A stretch of DNA of 52,728 nt, from positions 1 to 52,728 of the forward strand of contig NZ_CAMCEC010000017.1 in assembly GCF_945873775.1 (NCBI RefSeq), written 5' to 3'. The stretch is from an uncultured Treponema sp. (GTDB lineage: Bacteria; Spirochaetota; Spirochaetia; Treponematales; Treponemataceae). Positions 38,882 through 45,408 of the stretch are shown here, piece after piece (the first letter of the stretch is position 1; every line of letters begins with the position of its first letter). The notes under the pieces were generated by a model. It worked only from the letters and a program-made list of their open reading frames with translations, searched no databases and was not told the DNA's origin. The position numbers and the translations under genes were made by a program.

Positions 38882-39983
38882 AGAACTGTGTCATTTCCTT
38901 GCTGCCCTTGAATTCGCCCTTGATAACTTTGTCAGTGTGGCCAACGTATCCAATTTCATAGGCTTTCATAACAGGAGCGCCTTTTACAGCGAATTTCTTT
39001 GCGTTTGCATTGAACCTCTTTAGGATTTCCGCAGCGTCCTTTTTGCTTACCGCAAGAACAAATCCAATTCCCATATTGAAAGTTGAGAAAACATTTTCCG
39101 GATCCGCGCCGCGCTTTATAAGCTCATCAAAAATCTCTGGAACTTCCCAAGAATCTTTTTTTATCATTGCAATGAGCTGCTTTTTGCCTTCTTTTGCATG
39201 AGGGAACATACGCGGAACATTCTCATAAAATCCGCCGCCTGTAACGTGAACCATTCCATGAACACTAGAACGGAATTTGCTCAAAACATCCATAACCGGG
39301 CGCACATAAATGCGTGTAGGAGTAAGAAGAACTTCTCCGATTTTTCTTTCTTTTCCGCCGATTGTAATTTTCTCTTCAAAATCTGTAACAAGCTTTCTTA
39401 TTAAAGAGTATCCGTTTGAATGAGGACCAGTAGAAGAAAGACCGATTAAAACATCGCCCTCTTTTATTTTGCTTCCATTAATAATGTCAGCTTTATCTGC
39501 AACGCCAACTCCAAAGCCAGCCAGATCATATTTTCCGTCATCGTAAAAACCTGGCATTTCAGCAGTTTCGCCGCCAAGAAGAGCGCAGCCCGCATCTACG
39601 CAGCCGTCAGTTACGCCTTTTACAAGCTCGCCGGCAACCTTTGAATCAAGCTTTCCGCAGGCAATATAATCAAGGAAAAATGAAGTCTTTACGCCGCTGC
39701 AAAGAATGTCGTTAACGCTCATTGCAACACAGTCAATTCCAACTGTATCATAGATTCCCATCTGAAAAGCAATGTCCAGCTTTGTTCCAACTCCATCTGT
39801 TCCAGAAACCATAACAGGATTCTTCATATTCTTTGGAACTGCAAACATTCCATTGAATGCGCCAAGCTCGGTCAGCTGACCAGGGATTCTTGCACGCTCA
39901 GACTGCTTCTTGTATTTGTCAACAGCCTTGTAGCCCTCATTAACATCAACGCCAGCTTTCTTGTAGTCAAATTTTTCCGCCAT
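38874..39983 (-). CDS. purM: Phosphoribosylformylglycinamidine cyclo-ligase
   Basis: PurM makes AIR from FGAM with ATP in purine synthesis. The 369-residue protein carries the family motifs MVSGTDGVGTKLDIAFQ, DCVAMSVNDILCSG, LLGGETAEMPGFY, SSTGPHSNGYSLIR and HVTGGGFYENVPRMF. It has its own promoter and an AAGGAA site before the ATG, and is followed by overlapping purN. Confidence 0.95.
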   Translation of the reverse strand: MAEKFDYKKAGVDVNEGYKAVDKYKKQSERARIPGQLTELGAFNGMFAVPKNMKNPVMVSGTDGVGTKLDIAFQMGIYDTVGIDCVAMSVNDILCSGVKTSFFLDYIACGKLDSKVAGELVKGVTDGCVDAGCALLGGETAEMPGFYDDGKYDLAGFGVGVADKADIINGSKIKEGDVLIGLSSTGPHSNGYSLIRKLVTDFEEKITIGGKERKIGEVLLTPTRIYVRPVMDVLSKFRSSVHGMVHVTGGGFYENVPRMFPHAKEGKKQLIAMIKKDSWEVPEIFDELIKRGADPENVFSTFNMGIGFVLAVSKKDAAEILKRFNANAKKFAVKGAPVMKAYEIGYVGHTDKVIKGEFKGSKEMTQFYV

Positions 39984-40013
39984 GATTCCGTTCCTTAAAA
40001 AAATTGTTTTTAT

Positions 40014-40042
40014 AATATACCGTTTATTTTGTTATTATTCAA
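40014..40042 (-). promoter_or_regulatory. Promoter of purM-purN
   Basis: TTGAAT and TATATT are separated by exactly 17 bp on the minus strand, about 30 bases before the purM ATG. Confidence 0.6.
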
Positions 40043-40170
40043 TTCCAAGAAAAACGAGAATATCAATATAATCTCCGCAAAGCTAAAGCCGCAGTGTCAT
40101 TGCCTGCTATAAGATTATCCAGACAAGCTAGATAATTGCTGCCTAATCGAAAAATATTATAATATTTATT
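40043..40170. other. Intergenic region with decayed REP-like palindrome
   Basis: The gap between purM and the toxin gene runs from 39984 to 40423. Apart from the purM promoter and the 138-bp repeat it holds a decayed palindrome at 40114-40136 (ATTATCCAG and CTAGATAAT) of the type scattered through the DGR region, and an AT palindrome near 40154-40166. I see no gene in it. Confidence 0.4.
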
Positions 40171-40308
40171 GATTAGCCTAGTTTTTTCCCGTGCAAGCGG
40201 CACGGGAATTTCTTTTTGCACAAATCAGTTTCTATCTTCTAGCGCGCTTGAACATTTTTCCGTCAAAATAGAGGGTGCTTGAATCTTCAAAGCTTACACG
40301 GGACTGCA
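40171..40308. repeat. 138-bp direct repeat, copy A
   Basis: Nearly identical to 41057-41193, with about nine differences by eye. It holds a hairpin (CCCGTGC and GCACGGG) and, on the minus strand, the last codons of the gene at 41117-42211. The two copies bracket the toxin-antitoxin genes. Confidence 0.85.
40232..40308 (-). pseudogene. Duplicated 3' end of the gene at 41117-42211
   Basis: The minus strand encodes the same last 24 or so residues as the neighbouring gene (ending FDGKMFKRARR and a TAG stop), with one Asn to Ser change, and nothing upstream. It is a detached 3' end left by whatever event placed the toxin-antitoxin genes here. Confidence 0.75.
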
Positions 40309-40388
40309 CAATCATAAAACAGCATGGTAATGCAGTGTTAACCAGTAACTAATCATTTGCCACAGGGAACCAAAACCGTCTTTTTTAT

Positions 40389-40417
40389 TTGACGAAGCGT
40401 ATCAATTATGATACATT
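40389..40417 (+). promoter_or_regulatory. Promoter and operator of the toxin-antitoxin pair
   Basis: TTGACG and TACATT are separated by 17 bp, with six bases to the ATG at 40424. A perfect inverted repeat GTATCA-ATTA-TGATAC (40399-40414) covers the spacer and -10 box, where an XRE antitoxin would bind to repress its own operon. Confidence 0.6.
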
Positions 40418-40423
40418 CAAAAT

Positions 40424-40780
40424 ATGGAAATCCAGAAGAAAATAAAAGCAGAATTTTTCAAAACAGAACAAAACAATGAGCCTGTGCGGGATTTCCTAAA
40501 AGGACTGTCTCTAGAAGATAAAAAATCTGTGGGGGCGGATATTATGGCTGTGGAAATGTCTTGGCCGGTTGGATATCCAGCAGTAAGGAAACTTGATACT
40601 AATTTATGGGAGGTTCGCTCAGATATTTCTGACAAAAGAATTTGCCGAGTGATGTTCACAATAAACGGAAGCAAAATGATATTGCTTCATGCGTTTATAA
40701 AGAAAACCCAAAAAACTCCAAAAGATGATATGGAATTGGGCAAGAAACGAAGGAACTTAGTTTTAGGAGGCCAAAAATGA
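40424..40780 (+). CDS. HigB-like toxin (phage Gp49-like/RelE superfamily)
   Basis: 118 residues of the PF05973 type, an mRNA interferase that cuts mRNA on the ribosome. Visible marks are an early NEPVRDFLKGL segment, the core VRKLDTNLWEVRSDIS, and the closing strand RVMFTINGSKMILLHAFIKKTQKTP, in which Arg and Lys residues form the usual basic active site. The toxin gene comes first, as in HigBA systems, and overlaps the antitoxin start by four bases. The promoter looks leaderless. Confidence 0.85.
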   Translation: MEIQKKIKAEFFKTEQNNEPVRDFLKGLSLEDKKSVGADIMAVEMSWPVGYPAVRKLDTNLWEVRSDISDKRICRVMFTINGSKMILLHAFIKKTQKTPKDDMELGKKRRNLVLGGQK

Positions 40781-41058
40781 ATAATACATATGCAGGAAGT
40801 TCTTTTGATGATTTTCTCGAAGAAGAAGGAATTGCTACAGAAGTAAAAAATGAGGCAATAAAAAGACTTATTTCATATAATTTGCTTGAAGAAATGCAAA
40901 AACAGAATATAAACAAAACAGAAATGGCAAAAAAAATGTCTACTTCTCGTGCCGCATTGGACCGGCTCTTGAATCCATATAATGATTCTGTAACCCTTGC
41001 AACTTTGACAAAAGCTGCAAATGTGCTTGGAAAAAAGTTAATATTGCAACTGCAATGA
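40777..41058 (+). CDS. XRE-family antitoxin
   Basis: 93 residues with a helix-turn-helix near 45-75 (NKTEMAKKMSTSRAALDRLLN, then VTLATLTKAANVLGKKL). The length and layout fit the antitoxin paired with Gp49-like toxins. A strong AGGAGG lies before the ATG. The TGA stop overlaps the first bases of the 138-bp repeat, so the cassette boundary is the stop codon itself. Confidence 0.85.
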   Translation: MNNTYAGSSFDDFLEEEGIATEVKNEAIKRLISYNLLEEMQKQNINKTEMAKKMSTSRAALDRLLNPYNDSVTLATLTKAANVLGKKLILQLQ

Positions 41059-41193
41059 TTAGCCTAGTTTTTTCCTGTGCTGCGGCACAGGAATTTCTTT
41101 TTGCACGGATCAGTTTCTATCTTCTAGCGCGCTTGAACATTTTTCCGTCAAAATAAAGGGTGTTTGAATCTTCAAAGCTTACACGGGACTGCA
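41057..41193. repeat. 138-bp direct repeat, copy B
   Basis: Copy of 40171-40308, one base shorter in the hairpin loop. It spans the terminator and the last 77 bases of the gene at 41117-42211. Its hairpin (CCTGTGC and GCACAGG) differs from copy A by a compensated C-G to T-A pair. Confidence 0.85.
41073..41097. terminator. Hairpin terminator between antitoxin and DGR-side gene
   Basis: TTCCTGTGC and GCACAGGAA form a 9-bp stem with a 3-base loop. T-rich sequence lies on both sides, so it may end transcripts from the antitoxin and from the opposing gene. Confidence 0.6.
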
Positions 41194-42211
41194 ATGACTC
41201 TCCTGCTTTCTTTTCTGGCGTATTTTTGCTAGAAGCAGAGTTAATCTTTAGATATGCAGTATTTTCAGGCATTGTATATGTGCCGGAATATTTAAACTCT
41301 TCCTCTGGCAGTTCTATCAGTTTTCCGACCCGCGGCTGTCCAAATTCGTTTATATGATAGCTAAAAAGATCCATAGGATTTAAATCTATTTCTGTGCCGA
41401 AATCTTTATGATAGTAATAAGAAAACTCTCCGGACGCTCCGTCGCCTTTGAAGACAAGCTCCGCAAAGCCTTTTCTGTCGTCCTTGCTGTCGTCAAATCT
41501 CCATTTTCCAGGCAGCGTTCTTTTTAGGTAGCTAAAATATGCCTGCCTGTCGGCTTCCTTTATTGCATCGCATATTTTATTGAGCTTTTCAGCATACTTT
41601 TCTTCAAACTTGCCGCAGAAGTCGTCATATATTTCTGAGTTTATTGTGAAATAATTTTCCATCAAGTCAGAAGAGGCAGGAACAAGCTTTGCAAGCTTGT
41701 CTTGGTACTCTTTTATCATCTTGTTCGACATCTTAAAGTTCGGGTTGCCCACCGCATTCATTTTTGCGGAAAAGCTTTCCGTGAAGTCATCTGTCTTTGA
41801 ATTAAGCTTACTGTAAACAGCTGAAATCTGCTTAAGATAGTCTTTTTTATTCTCTCTTAGCTCTTCAAGGCCTTTTCTGTCGTCTGAACATTCATTCATC
41901 TGGGAAACAGCTTCATCAAGAGCCTTGCTGTACTCGCCCATAAAGTCAACAGACTTAAAATTGCTGGTCTGCTCCTCATAAGCACCCTCAATGCCCTTTA
42001 TCCACTTGTTGAATTTCATTCCCGGCGCAACAATGCCGCTGACAACCGCAAAAACAATTAAAACCGCCGCACCGCAGGCAATATAATTCGCATACGGAAT
42101 AACCTTTTTTAAGGCAGAAACCTTGCCCAAATACTTTTCCGCAAGATTTACAAAAGGCAGCCTGTTTATAAGGCCGCCAGCCTTGTTCAAATACTCTTTT
42201 ACATTCTTCAT
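41117..42211 (-). CDS. Hypothetical membrane protein downstream of the DGR RT
   Basis: 364 residues, family unknown. One membrane helix lies at about 41-63, then a Lys/Glu-rich helical region (70-230), then a beta-rich end. The N-terminus (MKNVKEYLNKAGG....LPF) and the leader before it (AAAAAGGAGTAAGAAA then ATG) match those of the FGE-domain lipoproteins at 44494 and 45409, so it shares their upstream cassette though not their FGE domain. The position, directly after the RT, suggests co-inheritance with the DGR, not necessarily a role in it. Its 3' end is duplicated beyond the toxin-antitoxin pair. Confidence 0.7.
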   Translation of the reverse strand: MKNVKEYLNKAGGLINRLPFVNLAEKYLGKVSALKKVIPYANYIACGAAVLIVFAVVSGIVAPGMKFNKWIKGIEGAYEEQTSNFKSVDFMGEYSKALDEAVSQMNECSDDRKGLEELRENKKDYLKQISAVYSKLNSKTDDFTESFSAKMNAVGNPNFKMSNKMIKEYQDKLAKLVPASSDLMENYFTINSEIYDDFCGKFEEKYAEKLNKICDAIKEADRQAYFSYLKRTLPGKWRFDDSKDDRKGFAELVFKGDGASGEFSYYYHKDFGTEIDLNPMDLFSYHINEFGQPRVGKLIELPEEEFKYSGTYTMPENTAYLKINSASSKNTPEKKAGESLQSRVSFEDSNTLYFDGKMFKRARR

Positions 42212-42289
42212 TTTCTTACTCCTTTTTAAAATGAAATTGAATCTATTAAAAACATACGGAATTCAACAAATCCGCACGTTTTTTTCCTA

Positions 42290-43231
42290 TCAAACCACTG
42301 CAATTTCCATGCAGTTTATCCTGTCCGCAAATTTCTCCTCATCAATCAACCCATGATTGAACTCATACACCAGCCGCCTTGCCTTTCTCTCCTTTCTTCT
42401 GCGTGTTCTGTTCAGCAGCGAAATTCTTTTGTCTGAAACTGAATACCCCAAGAACGGAACGCCATTTCTGCATGAGTTAATCACCGGCTGCTTGAAAAAA
42501 AGCGAGAACGGAGCTGTGAACTTCTGCATTTCGTCAAGAATATTCTTTAGCGCGCTCTTTGAATCCGAAAAAACAGCAATGTCGTCCATGTAGCGCGCAT
42601 ATCCTTTTGGCTTTAGCTTTTCCAGCACAAAATGGTCAAGCGGCGAAAGATAATAGTTCGCGAAAAACTGGCTCGTAAGGTTTCCAATCGGAAGCCCGCG
42701 GCCGTCTGAAACGCTGTAGGAATCTATAATCTCAAAGAGCAGCGCCAGACATTTTCTGTCCTTTATAATTCTAAAAAGAAGCTCCTTAAGCCTTTTGTGC
42801 GGAATCGAGTCAAAATATTTACGAACATCGAGCTTTAGAAAATACTTGCAGCTTCCTGCCTTTTTAAACGCATACTGAACAGCTCTATGCGTGCCCTTTT
42901 GTTTTCTGCAGGCGTAGGTATGGAAAATAAACTGCCTCTCAAAGACCGGCTCAAGCACATTCATTATTGCGTGGTGCACAATCCTGTCCTCAAAGCTTGC
43001 GGCAGTTATAGTCCGCTCCTTGGGGTCGTAGATTTTGAACTGGCGGTAGTTTCCAATTCTGTATGTTCCACTTTCAAGCTCCTTTTTTATTCTGCAAAGA
43101 TTCTCATCAGCCTTTAAGTCAAAAATCAAAGCTGTATTTGAAAACCGCTTGCCTTTAACAGCCTTCAGGTAAGCCGCCCTAAGATTGTTAAAGTCTGTAA
43201 TCCACTCAAATAAATTTCCAGCACGTTTCAT
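42290..43231 (-). CDS. Diversity-generating retroelement reverse transcriptase
   Basis: 313 residues when begun at the ATG at 43231, giving the usual DGR-RT opening MKRAGNLFEWITDFNNL. The open frame to a TTG at 43348 would run into the spacer after the template repeat and is rejected. The RT motifs are LKLDVRKYFDSI with catalytic D135, the DGR-type domain-4 motif LPIGNLTSQ (182-188, where group II intron RTs have QG), YMDD (214-217) and GVPFLGYSV. No maturase or endonuclease domain follows. The enzyme copies the TR RNA with errors at adenines. The C-terminus (INCMEIAVV) looks short. The -1 frame could add AWKLQWFDRKK and about 17 more residues, so a late frameshift is possible. Confidence 0.93.
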   Translation of the reverse strand: MKRAGNLFEWITDFNNLRAAYLKAVKGKRFSNTALIFDLKADENLCRIKKELESGTYRIGNYRQFKIYDPKERTITAASFEDRIVHHAIMNVLEPVFERQFIFHTYACRKQKGTHRAVQYAFKKAGSCKYFLKLDVRKYFDSIPHKRLKELLFRIIKDRKCLALLFEIIDSYSVSDGRGLPIGNLTSQFFANYYLSPLDHFVLEKLKPKGYARYMDDIAVFSDSKSALKNILDEMQKFTAPFSLFFKQPVINSCRNGVPFLGYSVSDKRISLLNRTRRRKERKARRLVYEFNHGLIDEEKFADRINCMEIAVV

Positions 43232-43375
43232 AAAAAGAGGCCCTGCAGAGCGTTCGCGTCTATTCTTACCGCTACCAGCACAGCACGGCAAAAAACTGTT
43301 CGTAAACACTGCGTTTACAGGAATAAGCCGGTTCCGCAAAATTGACAAATCATGTTTATTGCGGAGCTGGAGGAA
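43232..43375 (-). ncRNA. DGR spacer between TR and RT (part of the template RNA)
   Basis: 144 bases lie between the TR end and the RT start codon. Small hairpins are visible: CCGCAA with TTGCGG and GTAAAC with GTTTAC. In the Bordetella phage DGR, about 140 bases downstream of TR are needed for cDNA priming. The similar length and structure suggest the same here, which is inference. Confidence 0.5.
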
Positions 43376-43523
43376 GAGCGGACAATGCGGAAGCCCTGGT
43401 TGTTGTTGGTGTTATAGGCGTTGTTCCAGTCCTTGTTGCCCACCTCGCAGTTGTTGGCGTTGTTGTTCCAGCTGCCTCCGCAGTTATAGCGTTTGTTGCT
43501 GTTGTTTGGGTTGGAATCCCAGC
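43376..43523 (-). repeat. DGR template repeat (TR)
   Basis: 148 bases, read on the minus strand, match VR1 (44507-44654) and VR2 (49708-49855) except at adenines. In the targets' frame it is packed with AAC codons (about 18), which cannot become stop codons when the adenines change. The invariant parts are TGCGGAGGCAGCTGG, TGCGAGGTG and the GC-rich end GGCTTCCGCATTGTCCGCTC. It lies between the HRDC gene and the RT, on their strand, as expected for transcription as one unit. Confidence 0.95.
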
Positions 43524-43745
43524 CGAAAACTTTTCCAGAGGCTTACTCCTAAATATTTAAAGCTCATTGTCATTGTCGTACTTGATACGACAATCTGTTT
43601 TTTTATTTGCAATAGATTATCAAACGAGTTTCTTTTAGAAACATCGCAGGGTCAAGCCCGATAATGACACTCGGCATTCGACCTCCTAGAATATATCCAG
43701 CTGATTTTTATTTTCAGCGGAATCTGCTTTTACGCTGTCAGCCGC
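43524..43745. other. Gap between HRDC gene and TR
   Basis: This stretch holds a REP-like hairpin at 43573-43595 followed on the plus strand by seven Ts, and a decayed one near 43630-43660. No gene is seen. On the minus strand it would be the 5' part of the TR-containing transcript. Confidence 0.4.
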
Positions 43746-44270
43746 CTACTTTTCTGAAGCTGACTCAGTCTGCCCAGCCGCCGCAGCAATGTTTTCCGCC
43801 TGTTCCGCTAAAAGCATTGCTGACTTTATTGTTTCTAGAAACTCTTCTCCGAACTGCTTGTATTTTTGCTCGCTCACTCCTTTTATCTTTATGAAGTCCT
43901 CTTTTTTCTTTGGCGGATTCTGCGCCATAAGCGCAAGCTGCTCGTTGCTCAAGATTCCGTAAAGGGGAATTTTTGTTCTTTCGCCGATTTCCTTGCGTTT
44001 TTTGCGGAGCAGGTCATACACTGCAAACTGACTGGGATTTAACACATCGCGCCAGTCAACTTTTGCGCTCATTGTGTAAGACTGCTTTGCGCCCTCATTG
44101 TCCGAATACTCCACAAGGAATACCCAGCCAGTGCCCCGCTCGCCGTCTATAAGCCTTTTTTCCACATTTATTATGCGGCGGGACTTAAGAAAGTTGTTAA
44201 GCTCCGCGTGGCTGGACGGCTCGCTGAAAGGACTTACAAAAAACGTCATGAACTGAGTCAATAAAGCCAT
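43746..44270 (-). CDS. HRDC-domain DGR accessory protein
   Basis: 174 residues. Residues 80-150 are an HRDC domain (FAVYDLLRKKRKEIGERTKIPLYGILSNEQLALMAQ, then FIKIKGVSEQKYKQFGEEFLETI), a helical nucleic-acid-binding module of RecQ and RNase D. The first 75 residues are beta-rich and specific to this protein. The tail is Ala/Gln/Glu-rich. No helicase or nuclease domain is attached. In some DGRs an HRDC protein takes the place of the accessory protein Avd. Here it lies in that position, between the target gene and the TR, and no Avd is seen. GGAGGAG precedes the ATG. Confidence 0.85.
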   Translation of the reverse strand: MALLTQFMTFFVSPFSEPSSHAELNNFLKSRRIINVEKRLIDGERGTGWVFLVEYSDNEGAKQSYTMSAKVDWRDVLNPSQFAVYDLLRKKRKEIGERTKIPLYGILSNEQLALMAQNPPKKKEDFIKIKGVSEQKYKQFGEEFLETIKSAMLLAEQAENIAAAAGQTESASEK

Positions 44271-44288
44271 AAATTCTCCTCCACATAG

Positions 44289-44311
44289 ATTCCCCGGTCA
44301 AGCCGGGGAAT
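44289..44311. repeat. REP-like palindrome
   Basis: ATTCCCCGG and CCGGGGAAT form a 9-bp stem with a 5-base loop, flanked by TGACA. One of several such elements in the island. Confidence 0.75.
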
Positions 44312-44365
44312 GACATACAACATTACAAGGCTTGCTTATATGACATTCACACTCTTGCGAATTTG

Positions 44366-44506
44366 TCATTCCCGCACTCGATGCGGGAATCTGTTTTTTT
44401 TACAACAGCGCCTGCTCGCTACAGCTGCTCCGAGCCTGCTCCATTCGGCTTAACGCCTCATTACACTGGCTCTGCACCGCTACAGCTCGCCTATTACTTG
44501 CCTGTG
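44366..44506 (-). repeat. VR1 downstream element (IMH-flank block, copy 1)
   Basis: The 141 bases after VR1 closely match 49568-49707 after VR2. The block contains the last codons, a conserved GAGGCGTTAAGCC-type segment, the 5-bp pair GAGCC/GGCTC, and a REP hairpin (ATTCCCGCA with TGCGGGAAT) 117 bases from the VR end. The TR lacks it. In known DGRs, sequence and hairpins downstream of VR decide the homing target. Confidence 0.75.
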
Positions 44507-45306
44507 GAGCGGACAATGCGGAAGCCCTGGCTGTTGTAGGTGCTACAGGCGTCGAGCCAGCCCCCGTTGTCCACCTCGCAGTAGTTGGCGCCGTAGTTCC
44601 AGCTGCCTCCGCAGAAATAGCGATCGTAGCTGCCGTATGGGTCGGAATCCCAGCACCATTCCCAAACATTGCCGCTCATGTCGTAAAGTCCGTAGCCGTT
44701 AGGCTTTTTCTGCGCTACAGGATGAGTCTTTCTATCGCTGTTTTCGACATACCAGCCCACTTCGTCCAGATTGTCGCTTCCGCTGTACTTGAATTCCTGT
44801 CCGCCTTTTGCTGCATATTGCCATTCCTCCAGTGTAGGCAGGCGGTAACCATTAGCCTCTTCGTCCCACTCTATTTTCTCAGAAATATCATTTCCTACGC
44901 CCCACCTATACACATTGGTTACTCCATTAATAGAATAGACAGGGTCAAGACCTTCCTTTTTGCTAAGCTCGTTGCAGAACGACACTGCATCAACCCAGCT
45001 CACTTTTTCTACAGGAAGATTCTTTTCTCCCTTGAATTCGCTTGGATTCTCGCCCATTACAGACTCGTAAAGCTCCTGTGTAACTTCTGTTGCAAGAATA
45101 GAAAAATTCTGCCCCGGAACAGCAATCATCAAACTGCTAGCCTTGTAGTTTTCCTTTCCAAGAACTTTCTGCACGTCAACCTTTTTCTGCCCACACGAAG
45201 TGGTCAGCGGAACTGTAAGCATCACAAGCGCGCACAAAAGCCTTGCAAAAGGCAGTCCGCTCTTACGGCCGCCTGCCAAACTAAAACATTTTTTCAAGCT
45301 CTTCAT
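44494..45306 (-). CDS. DGR target 1: FGE-domain variable lipoprotein
   Basis: 270 residues. The signal peptide ends in a loose lipobox (LTTSC, Cys about 38), so it is probably surface or periplasm anchored. Residues 55-270 are an FGE-sulfatase (SUMF1-like) domain with a C-type-lectin fold: ATEVTQELYESVMGENPS, RLPTLEEWQYAAKGGQ, GYGLYDMSGNVWEWCWDS and GFRIVRS. Residues 218-267 are encoded by VR1, which differs from the TR at 24 sites, 23 of them template adenines. This is the ligand-binding face that DGRs diversify, as in TvpA of T. denticola. The active-site Cys pair of true FGE enzymes is not evident, so it is a binding protein. The gene shares its leader with 45409 and 41117. Confidence 0.93.
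   Translation of the reverse strand: MKSLKKCFSLAGGRKSGLPFARLLCALVMLTVPLTTSCGQKKVDVQKVLGKENYKASSLMIAVPGQNFSILATEVTQELYESVMGENPSEFKGEKNLPVEKVSWVDAVSFCNELSKKEGLDPVYSINGVTNVYRWGVGNDISEKIEWDEEANGYRLPTLEEWQYAAKGGQEFKYSGSDNLDEVGWYVENSDRKTHPVAQKKPNGYGLYDMSGNVWEWCWDSDPYGSYDRYFCGGSWNYGANYCEVDNGGWLDACSTYNSQGFRIVRSTGK
44507..44654 (-). repeat. DGR variable repeat VR1
   Basis: The same length as the TR (148). I count 24 differences: 23 lie at template adenines (to G, T or C) and one is G to A. Typical codon changes are AAC to TAC, GGC, GAC, TTC, CTC and AGC. The last 26 bases before the end are unchanged. Confidence 0.95.
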
Positions 45307-45363
45307 TTTCTTACTCCTTTTTAAAATGAAACTAAATCTATTAAAAACACCGCAGTGTTTTAT
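45307..45363 (-). promoter_or_regulatory. Shared leader of DGR-region genes, copy 1
   Basis: Nearly the same as 46237-46293 and, in its downstream part, 42212-42255. It includes the hairpin AAAACAC-TGCG-GTGTTTT followed by Ts, an AT-rich TTTTTAATAGATTT stretch, and AAAAAGGAGT before the ATG. The hairpin could end the upstream transcript or act as an attenuator. Confidence 0.55.
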
Positions 45364-45377
45364 GCCGTTTTCTTTTC

Positions 45378-45400
45378 ATTCCCGTGCTTAACACGGGAAT
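45378..45400. repeat. REP-like palindrome
   Basis: ATTCCCGTG and CACGGGAAT, a 9-bp stem with a 5-base loop, just downstream of the FGE lipoprotein at 45409. Confidence 0.7.
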
Positions 45401-45408
45401 GAATAAGC

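Noticed and set aside
40171..41193. Integron cassette array (Treponema denticola has an integron and TA cassettes are common in them)
   Set aside because: I find no attC core of the GTTRRRY type and no integrase in the window; the flanking repeats are coding 3' ends.
42290..43348. Group II intron or retron reverse transcriptase
   Set aside because: No maturase or endonuclease domain, no intron RNA or msr/msd structure; the LPIGNLTSQ motif and adjoining TR/VR pair are DGR features.
43342..43560. Plus-strand frame across the TR (valine/alanine-rich)
   Set aside because: It is the complement of the AAC-rich template repeat and has no independent support.
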